Positions 27,920 through 37,562 of a stretch of DNA of 64,000 nucleotides are shown one piece after another. Numbering within the stretch: position 1 is the stretch's first letter; each line of letters begins with the position of its first letter. This DNA comes from JALHSW01 sp963720675 (GTDB lineage: Bacteria > Actinomycetota > Acidimicrobiia > IMCC26256 > PALSA-555). Below the pieces are notes generated by a model. That model was given only the letters and a program-made list of their open reading frames with translations. It was not told where the DNA came from and made no database searches. The stretch is taken from positions 1,364,001 through 1,428,000 of the forward strand of contig CAVRGH010000010.1 of the NCBI GenBank assembly GCA_963720675.1. The letters run 5' to 3'. The position numbers and the translations under genes are program-made.

Positions 27920-28658
27920 CGATGAGTCCTTTGCTCAGTGCGCGCGCGTCGTCGGACGCGTGCGTGGCGTGATCGGCTTCCAGCGGCTCCTGCCGCGCGC
28001 CGTCGCGTTCGATCCATTGATGGGTGCGGAGCACACGATCCTCGCCGGGACCGATCTCGACCGCTGCGAGCCCACGCAGCGCCCCGATCAGCTCGGCGGG
28101 GCGGATGCCCCGAGGTTGCGTTGCCACCTCGACCTGCACGACGTCGTCGCGCAGCTCGATGCGTCGGAGTCCGGGCCTGAGGTCTTCGACGACGGGTCGG
28201 CCCTTGCGCGTCGTCTCGATGGGAAGGCTGGTGGCCGCGTTCGCCTGCTCGATCACGGCGTGGAGCGCCGCGCTCGAGAGGTCGGCCGGGCGGAGGTCGT
28301 ACTCGAGGCTGGTGATCGCCTCTTGGAGTGCCGGTGCACGGGGTGCGAGCGCCGCGGCACCCTGCACCTCGACCCCCACCGGCAGGGTCTCGGTGAGCAC
28401 CGCCGGGAGCGCGTCGACATCGATCGTCTCGAGGAGCTCGAGGTCGAGGTACTCCCCGTCACTCTCGTGCCCGACCCCGAGGGCGAGACCGAGGCTCACC
28501 TTGGGTCGGGGTGAGAAGCCGAGCGAGAACGAGAGCGGCAGCGCCGCGATGCGGAACGAACGCTCGAACGCGCGCGCGAGGTCGCGGTGGCCCACGAAGC
28601 GCACCTTGCCGCGCTTCGAGTACCGCAGGCGCACCGGGAACCCGACGTCACCGCGCAC
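27789..28658 (-). CDS. DUF2344 (TIGR03936-type) protein
   Basis: A protein of about 289 residues with the DUF2344 start VRLRYSKRGKVRFVGHRDLARAFER in pieces, then LPLSFSLGFSPRPKVSLGLAL. GTG 28658 is preferred: it overlaps the radical-SAM stop by 11 bp and has GGAG six bases upstream. GTG 28634 is an alternative. This family almost always follows, or is fused to, a B12-binding radical SAM protein, as here. Function is unknown; a role in RNA modification has been suggested for the pair. The last about 43 codons run into rng and are Asp/Arg-rich; the true end may be near 27935 if a base is missing upstream. Confidence 0.82.
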   Translation of the reverse strand: MRGDVGFPVRLRYSKRGKVRFVGHRDLARAFERSFRIAALPLSFSLGFSPRPKVSLGLALGVGHESDGEYLDLELLETIDVDALPAVLTETLPVGVEVQGAAALAPRAPALQEAITSLEYDLRPADLSSAALHAVIEQANAATSLPIETTRKGRPVVEDLRPGLRRIELRDDVVQVEVATQPRGIRPAELIGALRGLAAVEIGPGEDRVLRTHQWIERDGARQEPLEADHATHASDDARALSKGLIDARRDDDRGGGDRADTPHPREDDREDDRSDRGEDGGAFERRIA

Positions 28659-30627
28659 GGGGTGCTCCGGTTCCCGGTGCCGAGCGAACCCCGAGGAAGT
28701 CCACGGGAACGGCGCCGCCGCGGTCGAGATCCTGCCCCGTGCCCTGGCTCCCGCCCGCGGGCACGATGCTCGACGCCACCACGTGCTCGAGCGCCTGACC
28801 GGTGCACACCCCGCAGTCGTAGCAGGGCGTCCACCGACAATCGGGCAGGCCGTGCTCGTGCAGTGCGGCTCGCCACTCCTGCCAGAGGAAGTCCTTGTGG
28901 AGACCGGCAGTGACGTGGTCCCACGGCAGCACCTCGTGCTCGGTGCGGTGCCGGGTGACGTACCAGTCCGCGTCGAGGCCCTCGGCGGCCATCGCGTCGG
29001 TCCACCGCCCGAGGTCGAAGCGCTCGCTCCACTCCTGGAACGACCCACCCGAACGCCACACGCGCTCGATGACCCGACCGATGCGACGATCGCCCCGGCT
29101 CGCGATGCCTTCGGCGAACGACGCCTCGGCGTCGTGCCACTTGAGGGAGACCCCACTGCGTCGAGTCGCGTCGCGGAGCAGGTTGACCTTGCGGCGCAGC
29201 TCCTCGACGGAGTTCTGCCCGAACCACTGGAACGGTGTGTGGGGCTTCGGCACGAACCCGCCGACCGACGCGGTCGCGCTCGCGCCCTTGGTGTGCTTCC
29301 GCCCGATCGCGACGACGTTCTTCGCGAGCTCGGCGATGCCCAGCGTGTCCTCGTCGGTCTCGGTGGGCAGCCCGGTGAGGAAGTAGAGCTTCACCCGGCG
29401 CCAACCGCTGGAGTACGCCGCGTCGGCCGCTGCGTAGAGATCCTCTTCGGTGATGAGCTTGTTGATCACCTTGCGCATCCGCCAGGTGCCGGCTTCGGGG
29501 GCGAACGTGAGACCGGTGCGGCGCACCTTCTGGATCTGGCTCGCGATGCCGACCGTGAACGCGTCGACGCGGAGCGACGGCAGCGAGAGCCCGACGCCGC
29601 CGGTGCCCTCCTGATCGTTGACGAGGCCCGCGACGACACCCTCGATCCCGGAGAAGTCAGCAGTCGAGAGCGACGTGAGCGCGACCTCGTCGTAGCCGGT
29701 GCGTCGGAGCCCGTCGCGCACCATCATGCGCACCTGCTCCTCGGGCCGCTCGCGCACGGGTCGCGTGATCATCCCGGCCTGGCAGAACCGGCAACCGCGC
29801 GTGCAGCCGCGGAAGACCTCGACGTTGAGCCGGTCGTGCACGACCTCGATCAGCGGGACGAGCTGCTGCTTCGGGTAGGGCCACTCGGCGAGATCGGCGA
29901 CGGTGCGCTTCTCGACGGCTGCTGGGACGTCGGCGTACCGCGGGCGGACCTCGGCGAGGAACGGCCCGTCGTAGTCGACCTCGTACATCGACGGGACGTA
30001 GACGCCGGGCACCGATGCGAGCTCGCGGAGGACGCCCTCACGGTCGGTCTTCCCCGAGCGCTTCCATGCCGCGAGCACCTCGTTGATCTCGCTCACGACC
30101 TCCTCGCCGTCTCCGATGACGAAGGCGTCGACGAAGTCGGCGAGGGGCTCGGGGTTGAAGGCGCAGTGCCCGCCGCAGATGACGAGCGGATCCTGGTCAC
30201 GGCGGTCTTCGGCGCGCACCGCGGCACCCGCGAGGTCGATGCAGTTCAGGACGTTCGTGAAGACGAGCTCAGCGGACAGGTTGAACGCCAGCACGTCGAA
30301 GGAAGCGGCCGGGCGATGGGTGTCGACCGAGAAGAGCGGGACACCGTTCGCCCGCATCTCCGCCTCGAGGTCGACCCAGGGCGCGTAGGCGCGCTCGGCC
30401 GCGGCATCCTCACGCTCGTTGAGGATCTCGTAGAGGATCTGCAGCCCCTGGTTGGGGAGGCCGATCTCGTAGGTGTCTGGGTAGATGAGGAGCCAGGAGA
30501 CCTGGTCGGGCCGGTGCTGCGGGGAGACGCTGCCCCGCTCCATGCCGATGTAGCGAGCGGGCTTCTCGACCCGGCCCAACAGAGGTTCGATCCTCGGCCA
30601 GAGGTCGGTGGTCATGTTGGAGGCCAT
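28648..30627 (-). CDS. B12-binding-type radical SAM protein (TIGR03960-type)
   Basis: A 659-residue protein. The N-terminal part resembles a cobalamin-binding Rossmann region (VSWLLIYPDTYEIGLPNQGLQ in pieces). The radical SAM domain has FRGCTRGCRFCQAGMITRP (CxxxCxxC) at about 270, then TFAPEAGTWRMRKVINK and LYFLTGLPTETDED. Near the C-terminus CRWTPCYDCGVC adds a Cys cluster that may bind a second Fe-S cluster. It is the standard partner of the DUF2344 protein encoded next. The substrate is unknown. ATG 30627 or 30615 may be the start. Confidence 0.9.
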   Translation of the reverse strand: MASNMTTDLWPRIEPLLGRVEKPARYIGMERGSVSPQHRPDQVSWLLIYPDTYEIGLPNQGLQILYEILNEREDAAAERAYAPWVDLEAEMRANGVPLFSVDTHRPAASFDVLAFNLSAELVFTNVLNCIDLAGAAVRAEDRRDQDPLVICGGHCAFNPEPLADFVDAFVIGDGEEVVSEINEVLAAWKRSGKTDREGVLRELASVPGVYVPSMYEVDYDGPFLAEVRPRYADVPAAVEKRTVADLAEWPYPKQQLVPLIEVVHDRLNVEVFRGCTRGCRFCQAGMITRPVRERPEEQVRMMVRDGLRRTGYDEVALTSLSTADFSGIEGVVAGLVNDQEGTGGVGLSLPSLRVDAFTVGIASQIQKVRRTGLTFAPEAGTWRMRKVINKLITEEDLYAAADAAYSSGWRRVKLYFLTGLPTETDEDTLGIAELAKNVVAIGRKHTKGASATASVGGFVPKPHTPFQWFGQNSVEELRRKVNLLRDATRRSGVSLKWHDAEASFAEGIASRGDRRIGRVIERVWRSGGSFQEWSERFDLGRWTDAMAAEGLDADWYVTRHRTEHEVLPWDHVTAGLHKDFLWQEWRAALHEHGLPDCRWTPCYDCGVCTGQALEHVVASSIVPAGGSQGTGQDLDRGGAVPVDFLGVRSAPGTGAPRAR

Positions 30628-30628
30628 C

Positions 30629-30952
30629 CTACCGGAGATCCGGCGAATCCCCCCTGTCCACCCGGATCACCGGTTCGTAGTGCTCCACGGTCGGGAACGG
30701 GTCGTAGAAGCGGTGCAGCAGCGCCTTCCACCGCTCGTACTCCGGCGAGCCCCGGAACCCCTCGGTGTGGTCCTCCAGGCGCTCCCAACCGACCAGCAGC
30801 ACGTACCGGTCGGCGTCCTCGAGGCAGTGCTGCAGCTCCAGGTGCCGGAACCCCGGCATCACCGAGATGATCCCCTTCGCCTCGGCGAACGCCGCCTCGA
30901 ACGCCTCGCGCTCCCCCGGCCGCACATCGAGGATCGCCAGCTCCAGGACCAT
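30629..30952 (-). CDS. Antibiotic biosynthesis monooxygenase (ABM)-like small protein
   Basis: A 107-residue protein with the dimeric alpha+beta barrel pattern of the ABM superfamily: LELAILDVRPGEREAFEAAF, the middle FRHLELQHCLEDADRYVLLV, and the WERLEDHTEGFRGSPEYERW segment. Many relatives are quinol or heme-handling enzymes; others have no known activity. The stop is 2 bp upstream of the radical SAM start, which suggests co-transcription with that gene. Function is unassigned. Confidence 0.8.
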   Translation of the reverse strand: MVLELAILDVRPGEREAFEAAFAEAKGIISVMPGFRHLELQHCLEDADRYVLLVGWERLEDHTEGFRGSPEYERWKALLHRFYDPFPTVEHYEPVIRVDRGDSPDLR

Positions 30953-30996
30953 GCCCGGGACGGTACCGGCCGGAGGCCTGCCTCCTTGCGTCAGGA

Positions 30997-32181
30997 CTAG
31001 TTGAACCGGTTCGCGTACACGTTCTGCACCAGCGCGACGCACGCGAAGCACGTGATGAGCGCGGACCCTCCGTAGCTCATGAACGGCAACGGGATCCCCG
31101 TGACCGGCATGATGCCCATCGTCATGCCCATGTTCTCGAAGATCATGAACGTGAACATGGCGAGGACACCGGAGCACACGAGGGTGCCGTAGAAGTCGCG
31201 CGCGAGCCGGGCTGTTCGCCAGGTACGCCACAGCACGATGCCGAACAGCAGCATGATCACGATGGCACCGACGAAGCCGAGCTCCTCGCCGGCCGCGGTG
31301 AAGATGAAGTCGGTCTGCTGCTCCGGGACGAAGCCCAGGCGCGTCTGGGGGCCGTTGAAGAGACCCTGACCCGTCGCACCACCGGTCGCGATCGTCTTGA
31401 CCGATTGGTCCTGGTTGTACGCGACGCCTTCTTTCTTGTCGGCGCCCGAGTCGATCACGACGGTCAACCGGTCGACCTGGTACTGCTTCAGGATCCCGAG
31501 GTTGATGACGGCGTAGACGCCGGTGATCCCGAGCAGCGCGAGCACCAGGAGGTACCGACCGCGCACGCCCGCCACCGCGAGCAGACCGAGCACGATGCAG
31601 AGCAGCACCATGTTGGTCCCGAGGTCGGGCTGGAGCTGGACGAGCCCGAGCGGCACGAGTGCAACGCCGATGATGACGGTGAGTCGCCACGGGTCGATGT
31701 CGCCGCGGTGCTCGTTCACGTAGCCCGCGAGCGCAACGATCAGCGTGAACTTCGCGAGCTCCGACGGCTGGAGCTGGAATCCGAACGGCAGCTGGATCCA
31801 CGCCTGGGCACCTTTGGCGCTCGACCCGAACGGGGTGAGCACGAAGAACAGGAGCGCGCAGGTCACCACGTAGAAGACCAGCGAGAAGTCGCGCAGCTTC
31901 CGGTAGTCGATGCGCAGGAGCCCGATCCCGATGATGATCGACAGTGCAAGCGCGAGGCCCTGCCGCTTCACGAAGTAGAAGGGGTCGTCGGGGATCTTCG
32001 CGTTCGACGACGAGTAGATCATCACCATGCCGATGGCGGCGAGCGCCAGGACCGCGCCGATCATGATCCAGTCGAGGCTCGCCAGCATCTCGGAGTCGAG
32101 GATCGTGCGCTTGGCGCGCGGCGACGCGTACGCGGACGCGCGCATCGAACGTCGGGAGCGGGATCGCGTCGTCATCGCCAT
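30997..32181 (-). CDS. rodA: RodA, SEDS-family peptidoglycan glycosyltransferase
   Basis: A 394-residue membrane protein with about ten helices. SEDS signatures are present: LPFGFQLQPSELAKFTLIVAL in pieces, QPDLGTNMVL, GATGQGLFNGPQTRLGFVPE, TDFIFTAAGEELGFVG, and the C-terminal GIPLPFMSYGGSALI. It polymerises glycan strands for cell elongation with PBP2, whose stop lies one base before this ATG. The N-terminus has a basic Arg/Ser tail of about 30 residues in the cytoplasm. RodA is preferred over FtsW because of the PBP2 and mre context. Confidence 0.95.
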   Translation of the reverse strand: MAMTTRSRSRRSMRASAYASPRAKRTILDSEMLASLDWIMIGAVLALAAIGMVMIYSSSNAKIPDDPFYFVKRQGLALALSIIIGIGLLRIDYRKLRDFSLVFYVVTCALLFFVLTPFGSSAKGAQAWIQLPFGFQLQPSELAKFTLIVALAGYVNEHRGDIDPWRLTVIIGVALVPLGLVQLQPDLGTNMVLLCIVLGLLAVAGVRGRYLLVLALLGITGVYAVINLGILKQYQVDRLTVVIDSGADKKEGVAYNQDQSVKTIATGGATGQGLFNGPQTRLGFVPEQQTDFIFTAAGEELGFVGAIVIMLLFGIVLWRTWRTARLARDFYGTLVCSGVLAMFTFMIFENMGMTMGIMPVTGIPLPFMSYGGSALITCFACVALVQNVYANRFN

Positions 32182-32182
32182 G

Positions 32183-34150
32183 TCAGTCGCCCCGCTTCGC
32201 GACGATCTTGACCGCGGGAGGTGCCGGGTTGCCGTTGAGGGCTTCGATGATGCGGCGCGTGATCGGCGCGGCCACCGAACCGCCGTTCCCACCCTGCTCG
32301 ACGAAGACCATCACCACGTACTGCGGCTGCTTCGGATCGGTCGGCATCGGATTGACGATCGCCGCGAACACCGAGGTGTCCTGCTTGCCGAGCACCTCGG
32401 CCGTCCCCGTCTTCCCGGCCACCTGCACGCCCTGATAGCCGTTGAACGCCGGGCCGCCGGTGCCGTTGCCGTTCGGCGCGGCCGCGCCGATGAGGCCCTC
32501 GAGGATGGGAGCCTTGATCTCCGGCTTGATCTTCACCTCACCGGACTTCTGGGACGGCAGCTCGCGCAGGTCCGACGAGCCGCCGGGGTTCAGGATCTTC
32601 TCCGCGAGGCGGGGTGTCCACAGCGTCCCGCCGTTGGCGAACGCGGCGTAGGCCACCGCCTCCTGGAGCGGGGTGACGAGCAGGTCGCCCTGACCGACGG
32701 CGAGCGCGGCGCTGTCACCCGGGAGCCAGACCTTCGACGACGGCTCCGGGTTGTTCTTGTTCAGCCGCTCCTTGAACGCCTCGGTGGGGATGCGGCCCAC
32801 CTGCTCGTTGGCGAGGCCGATTCCCGTCGCCTTGCCAAAGCCGAACTCCTTCGCGACTCGCTGGATCGCGTACCCCTTCTTCTTGTCCGGCGGCTGGCCG
32901 TTCTGACCGTTGAACAGGTACCAGAGGCGGAACCCCTGCGTGTAGAAGTAGACGTCGCTCGAGACCGTGAGCGCGGACGGGAGCGTCACGTTGAAGTGGG
33001 GCTCCTTCCCCGCGTTCTTGAACTCCTGCTCCTTGCCCTTCTCACCGAAGAGCACGAAGCCGCGGTCGTAGATCACCTCGTCGGGGGTCGTCGTGCCCGC
33101 TTCGAGCGCGGCGATCGACGTGAAGAGCTTCCATGTGGAGCCGGGCGCGTACTGACCCTGCAGCGCGCGATCGAGCAGCGGGTAGTTGCTCTTCGGGTTG
33201 TTGAGGGTCTTGAACTCTTCCGCCGGGATGCCGTCGGTGAACTTGGTGACGTCGAACGTCGGCGCCGACGCGAGCGCGACGACCGACCCGTCCCGCGCGT
33301 CGAGCACCACCGCCGCGCCGCCGGTCGCCTTGTACGTCGAGAACCCGGTCTTGTTGCCGGTGTCTCGCACCCTGCCCGCGGCCGCCATGCCTTGTTCGAG
33401 CGAGTCCTGCGCGACCTTCTGCACGTCGACGTCGACCGTGAGCTGCACGTCGTTGCCGGCGACCGCCGGCTTGTCGCTCAGCACCCGGACGAGGCGACCA
33501 CGGCTGTCGACCTCGAGCTTCCGGACCCGCGGCGTCCCGCGGAGCTCGGTCTCGAACATCGCCTCGATGCCGTCCTTGCCGATGACATCCTCGGGTCCGT
33601 ACCCCTCGTCCTTGTGGAGCTTCTGCTCCTGCGCGTTGATCGCGCCCACGTAGCCGAGGAGGTGGGGTGCGACGGGGCCGCCCGGGTAGATGCGGATGCT
33701 GCGGCGCACGACGTCGACCTTGGGGAACAGCTCAGGCCGCTCCTTCAGGAAGACGAGCTTCTGGTACGGGACGCTGTTGGCGATCGGGACGGGTTGGTAC
33801 GGCGAGTAGCGAACACTGTCGAGCCGGGAGTTGACGAACGCCTCGGACTTCCCGAGCACCATGGCGAGGCGCGGGACCATCACCTTGCGCTCCGCGTCGG
33901 TGATGCCCCGCCGCACCTGGACGCTGTCCACGAGCTTGTTCCCGACGATGATCTTCCCGGTCTTGTCGAGGATCTGGCCCCGGATGGCGGGCTCGGTGAT
34001 CACGCGGATCCGGTTCGCCCGGGTCTCGGCGGCATAGCTCTGGGAGTTCGCGACCTGGAGGAACCACAGGCGCACGAACAACGCCGAGAACAGCGCCATG
34101 ATGATGACACCGAGCACGGTGAGGCGGACTCTGCTGTTGCCTTCCGTCAC
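32183..34150 (-). CDS. mrdA: Penicillin-binding protein 2 (transpeptidase)
   Basis: A 655-residue class B PBP with one N-terminal membrane helix (VLGVIIMALFSALFVRLWFL), a dimerisation/pedestal domain (about 55-330), and the transpeptidase domain. Catalytic motifs are SxxK in APGSTWKLFTSI, SxD in VSSDVYFYTQGF and KTG in VAGKTGTAEV. It cross-links peptidoglycan during side-wall growth and activates RodA. The gene is one base from rodA. The 143 bp upstream, before the amidohydrolase stop, holds no gene. Confidence 0.95.
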   Translation of the reverse strand: MTEGNSRVRLTVLGVIIMALFSALFVRLWFLQVANSQSYAAETRANRIRVITEPAIRGQILDKTGKIIVGNKLVDSVQVRRGITDAERKVMVPRLAMVLGKSEAFVNSRLDSVRYSPYQPVPIANSVPYQKLVFLKERPELFPKVDVVRRSIRIYPGGPVAPHLLGYVGAINAQEQKLHKDEGYGPEDVIGKDGIEAMFETELRGTPRVRKLEVDSRGRLVRVLSDKPAVAGNDVQLTVDVDVQKVAQDSLEQGMAAAGRVRDTGNKTGFSTYKATGGAAVVLDARDGSVVALASAPTFDVTKFTDGIPAEEFKTLNNPKSNYPLLDRALQGQYAPGSTWKLFTSIAALEAGTTTPDEVIYDRGFVLFGEKGKEQEFKNAGKEPHFNVTLPSALTVSSDVYFYTQGFRLWYLFNGQNGQPPDKKKGYAIQRVAKEFGFGKATGIGLANEQVGRIPTEAFKERLNKNNPEPSSKVWLPGDSAALAVGQGDLLVTPLQEAVAYAAFANGGTLWTPRLAEKILNPGGSSDLRELPSQKSGEVKIKPEIKAPILEGLIGAAAPNGNGTGGPAFNGYQGVQVAGKTGTAEVLGKQDTSVFAAIVNPMPTDPKQPQYVVMVFVEQGGNGGSVAAPITRRIIEALNGNPAPPAVKIVAKRGD

Positions 34151-34293
34151 CGCTCGCCCATCCCAGGAATCCGTGACCCAACTTCGCGTGACCTACCTTC
34201 ACGGAACGCAGCCCGGGGCGAACTGGTTCCGCCCGTGCTGACTCCGAGGGGATCACGACGCGTGCTCGGCCCCAACCGATCGGCCCGCACAGG

Positions 34294-35982
34294 CTACCGC
34301 CCCTCGATGGCGATCCCCGGTCGAACGCTTGTTTGATTGCCCTGCGGGGTCCGGACCACCTGGCCGTCCACGATGACGTACTGGACGCCTTCGGACTCGA
34401 CGCCGGGCGCCTCGATGGTCGAGCGGTCGATGAGCGTCGCGGGGTCGAACACCGTGACGTCGGCGTCAGCGCCGATCTGGAGACGGCCCTTCTTGCGCAT
34501 CTGCGGTGCCCCACCCTCGGTGAGCTGTGCGGGCAGGATCGTCGCCTTCGCGAGCGCATCCATCAGCGGGAGCACCTTCAGGTCCCGGGTGTACCGACCG
34601 ATCGCTCGCGAGAAGCACCCCGTCGAGCGCGGGTGGTTGTGGTCGCCGGGTTCGAGGATCGCGTCGCTCCCGAGCATCACCCAGTCGGCTTGGAGCGCGG
34701 TGCGCACATCGGCTTCGGGGATCGCGTACGCCGCGGTCAAGGAGTTCTTGGCCTGGTACTTCGCGAACGTCGTCGGCGTGAGGCGCTCACCGGTTCCGAC
34801 GATCGCGAGGTCGTGGTAGGTGATGTGGAAGCGTTCCTGCCACCCGTCGTTGAAGCGAGCCGACGCGAGGTACGTCGCCCAGTAGTTGTACGGGTACGTG
34901 CAGGCAGTGACGCCGATGCCTTCCTTGCGGGCAGCCTCGAGTGTCGCGAGTGACTGCTGCATCGTGTACGTGCCGCCGGTGCTGATGATGTGCTCGACGT
35001 GGACCCGGGCGCCCGTGTCGCGAGCGACGCGCAGCACCTCGGCGATTGCTTCGGCGTTGGTGCCGGGCGCGACGTCGTCGGAGTAGCGCGCGTGGAAGGT
35101 GGCGGGAACCCCGTGGTCCTTCGCCACCTCGGCCAACGCCTTGATCTCGTCGTAGGCGACGCCCGGTGTGTACTCGGGCTCGAAGTCGACTGCGAGGTAG
35201 CCCGCCTGCAGGTCCTCGTCGCACATCTTCACGAGCGCGTCGATCTGCTCCGCCGTGGCCTGGTTGTCGACGCCGATGCCGAGCGATGCCCGCGACCAGG
35301 GATCGCTGAACGCACCCCCGTAGTTGGTGGGCGGGCGCTTCGTGTCGGAACCCCACACGTCGAAGTAGTCCTTCGCCCGCGACTGCAGACCGTGCAGTCC
35401 GAGGTTCGTGGTGACTCCGTCGGCGATCTTGAACCAGATGCCGTACTCGTTGGGCTCGTAGCTGAGGATGTCGATGAACCCGGGCGCCACGACGAGGCCC
35501 TTGGCGTCGATCACGTTCTTCCCCGCCAGCGAGGTGTCGGCGTCGATCGCGGTCACCGATCCGCCGTCGATCCCGACGTCCGCGACGGTGTCGAGCTTCG
35601 ACTCGGGGTCCATGACCCGACCGCCGCGCAGCACGATGTCGAACGTGTGGTTCGCCGGATCGATCGGGACCCGGGCGCCGGCGATCGTCCGCACCGACGG
35701 GGTCTCGCCCGCGCCGCTGCCACCGCCGAACGGATCGAGGGCGATGAGCCCGACGCCCGCGAGGGTCGCGCCGGCCGCGGTCAGGAACCCCCGGCGCGAG
35801 AGCTGCGGTCCGTTCGCCGCGTTCGCTCGGCCCGGCCGCATCGCCCGTTCGCCGGCCGGGCGCTCCCCGGGTTGGCGCCCGCCGGGCGGCTGCTGCGGCG
35901 GGGTGGGGCGGCGGGGCGGCCCGCCCCGATCGGGGTCGCCGGGGCGCGGCGGAGGACCCGACCGGGAAGGTGGCGACGGCAC
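34294..35982 (-). CDS. Tat-exported amidohydrolase, N-acyl-D-amino-acid deacylase family
   Basis: The protein has 562 residues from GTG 35982, or 515 from ATG 35841. A Pro/Gly-rich lead is followed by a twin-arginine signal SRRGFLTAAGATLAGVGLIAL. The amidohydrolase domain begins FDIVLRGGRVMDPESKLDTV and continues VVAPGFIDILSY. Metal and catalytic residues appear around TFHARYSDD and VHVEHIISTGG, and the closing IGADADVTVFDPATLIDRST is typical. The family removes N-acyl groups from D-amino acids or cleaves similar amides. It sits between mreD and PBP2 inside the elongation cluster, which suggests a substrate from the wall; that is inference. Confidence 0.85.
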   Translation of the reverse strand: MPSPPSRSGPPPRPGDPDRGGPPRRPTPPQQPPGGRQPGERPAGERAMRPGRANAANGPQLSRRGFLTAAGATLAGVGLIALDPFGGGSGAGETPSVRTIAGARVPIDPANHTFDIVLRGGRVMDPESKLDTVADVGIDGGSVTAIDADTSLAGKNVIDAKGLVVAPGFIDILSYEPNEYGIWFKIADGVTTNLGLHGLQSRAKDYFDVWGSDTKRPPTNYGGAFSDPWSRASLGIGVDNQATAEQIDALVKMCDEDLQAGYLAVDFEPEYTPGVAYDEIKALAEVAKDHGVPATFHARYSDDVAPGTNAEAIAEVLRVARDTGARVHVEHIISTGGTYTMQQSLATLEAARKEGIGVTACTYPYNYWATYLASARFNDGWQERFHITYHDLAIVGTGERLTPTTFAKYQAKNSLTAAYAIPEADVRTALQADWVMLGSDAILEPGDHNHPRSTGCFSRAIGRYTRDLKVLPLMDALAKATILPAQLTEGGAPQMRKKGRLQIGADADVTVFDPATLIDRSTIEAPGVESEGVQYVIVDGQVVRTPQGNQTSVRPGIAIEGR

Positions 35983-36050
35983 CCCACGAGGCTACGAGAT
36001 GGACCGAGATCCCCCAACGCGGGCCATGGGGCCGAGCCGGCGGGCGTCGC

Positions 36051-36560
36051 TCAACGCCGTCGGGAGTAGCCCATGTCCGGGTCGTGGTTGGCCCAACGGA
36101 CGAACGGGAACACGAGTGGCGCGACCACGGCGTCGTAGAGCGCGGCGACGATGAGGATCCGGACGCTCGTGAGCGACAGGTACCCCGGTTCCCCGACGAT
36201 CCCACCGACGACCACGAAGATCGTCCCGCCGATGAGCCCGCCGATGCCGCCGAGGATCAGCGGCATCGTGCGCGACTCACGCACGAACCCGCTCTGGAAG
36301 ATGCCGACCGAGTACCCCGTCACCGAGTTCGCGAGCGCCGAGAGACCGAGGGGCGACGCGAGGAACAGGTCGAGCACGAGGCCGCTGACGAACCCGAAGA
36401 TCGCACCGGCCTGCGGACCCTCCTCGAAAGCCACCGCGACGGTCGCGACGAGGCAGAGGTCGGGGATCGCACCGAAGACGCGCAGGTGCGTGAACACCGT
36501 CGTCTGGAGCACGACGAGGGTCACGATGAGGAGGACCAGGCGGACGCGCCGGATCATCAT
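36051..36560 (-). CDS. mreD: Rod-shape protein MreD
   Basis: A 169-residue integral membrane protein with five to six helices, opening MMIRRVRLVLLIVTLVVLQ and containing VFGAIPDLCLVATVAVAFEEGP and GAIFGFVSGLVLDLFLASPLG, the typical MreD pattern. It joins MreC, RodA and PBP2 in the elongasome. It lies 39 bp downstream of mreC and 68 bp before the amidohydrolase gene. Confidence 0.93.
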   Translation of the reverse strand: MMIRRVRLVLLIVTLVVLQTTVFTHLRVFGAIPDLCLVATVAVAFEEGPQAGAIFGFVSGLVLDLFLASPLGLSALANSVTGYSVGIFQSGFVRESRTMPLILGGIGGLIGGTIFVVVGGIVGEPGYLSLTSVRILIVAALYDAVVAPLVFPFVRWANHDPDMGYSRRR

Positions 36561-36599
36561 GCGGCGACCACGTTGGCTCGGTGCACCACGGTACGGAGG

Positions 36600-37469
36600 T
36601 CAGCCACCCGCGGGCTCCGGCCAGCGGAGCACCTTCACGTAGGAGAGGTCGTTGAGGGCGACGAGTGGCTGGAGCGCCACGGTGGACTCGAGCTCACCGG
36701 TCTTGCGGGAGATCCCGACGACCTTCGCCACCGGGATGTCCGGCGGGAAGGCGGCGGCTTCGCTGGCCGACGTGAACACGAGCTCGCCCTTGCTGATGCA
36801 GGTGTCGGGCGACGACGTCTCGGTGCACTCGGCCAGGATCTTCGTCAGGAAGTTGAGGCGCATCTCCCGCTCACCGGTGCGGCCCTCTGCGATCCCCCGC
36901 TCGTTGCTGTTCTCGAGCCGGACCCCCACCCCGAAGCCGGGACTGTCGATGAGGGTGACCGTCGACTCGCTCGTCGATGCCTGGGTCACCTTGCCGACGA
37001 GCCCGTTCCCCGCGACGACGGGCTGACCGACATCGACCCCCTTGGAGATGCCCTTGTTGATCACGACCGTCCGCTCGAAGTTGCCCGGGGCACCGCTGAT
37101 GACCCGCGCCGCCACGCCGGTCGCGTCCTGGATCGTCGGGAGGTCGAGGAGCTTGCCGAGCTCGTTCACCTGAGAGCCCACCGCGCGTCGACGCAGCAGC
37201 CGGCCTTCGAGGTCCGCGACGCGCTTCTTGAGCAGCGCGTTCTCGTCCTTCACCGATCCGTAGCCGGTGATGCCGTCGACCGCGTTGCGCACCGGCGAGA
37301 ACGCTGAGTCGACCACCGACTGCACGGGTGCGAGGGCATCGCGTGAGAGCCGTCGCACGGAGTCGATGAGCCCGTTCCCGCGCGAGTCGATCGTCACGAG
37401 GACGAGCGCGAACACCACCAGCAGCAGCAGGACGGGTCGCCGCCGCGCATCGCGTCGATAGACGACCAT
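36600..37469 (-). CDS. mreC: Rod-shape protein MreC
   Basis: A 289-residue protein with one N-terminal helix (PVLLLLVVFALVLVTID), a coiled coil around VKDENALLKKRVADLEGRLL, and the beta-barrel MreC domain (ARVISGAPGNFERTVVINKG; GLVGKVTQASTSESTVTLI). It links MreB inside the cell to the wall enzymes. It lies between mreB and mreD in the usual order. Confidence 0.95.
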   Translation of the reverse strand: MVVYRRDARRRPVLLLLVVFALVLVTIDSRGNGLIDSVRRLSRDALAPVQSVVDSAFSPVRNAVDGITGYGSVKDENALLKKRVADLEGRLLRRRAVGSQVNELGKLLDLPTIQDATGVAARVISGAPGNFERTVVINKGISKGVDVGQPVVAGNGLVGKVTQASTSESTVTLIDSPGFGVGVRLENSNERGIAEGRTGEREMRLNFLTKILAECTETSSPDTCISKGELVFTSASEAAAFPPDIPVAKVVGISRKTGELESTVALQPLVALNDLSYVKVLRWPEPAGG

Positions 37470-37562
37470 GAGCGTCTCCTACTCCCTGCGCGCGCTCGCT
37501 CGGCGGTCCGGATGGAGCATGCCCATTCTTGCCGGACACGCGCGGCCGCTCGGGTCGCTCGA

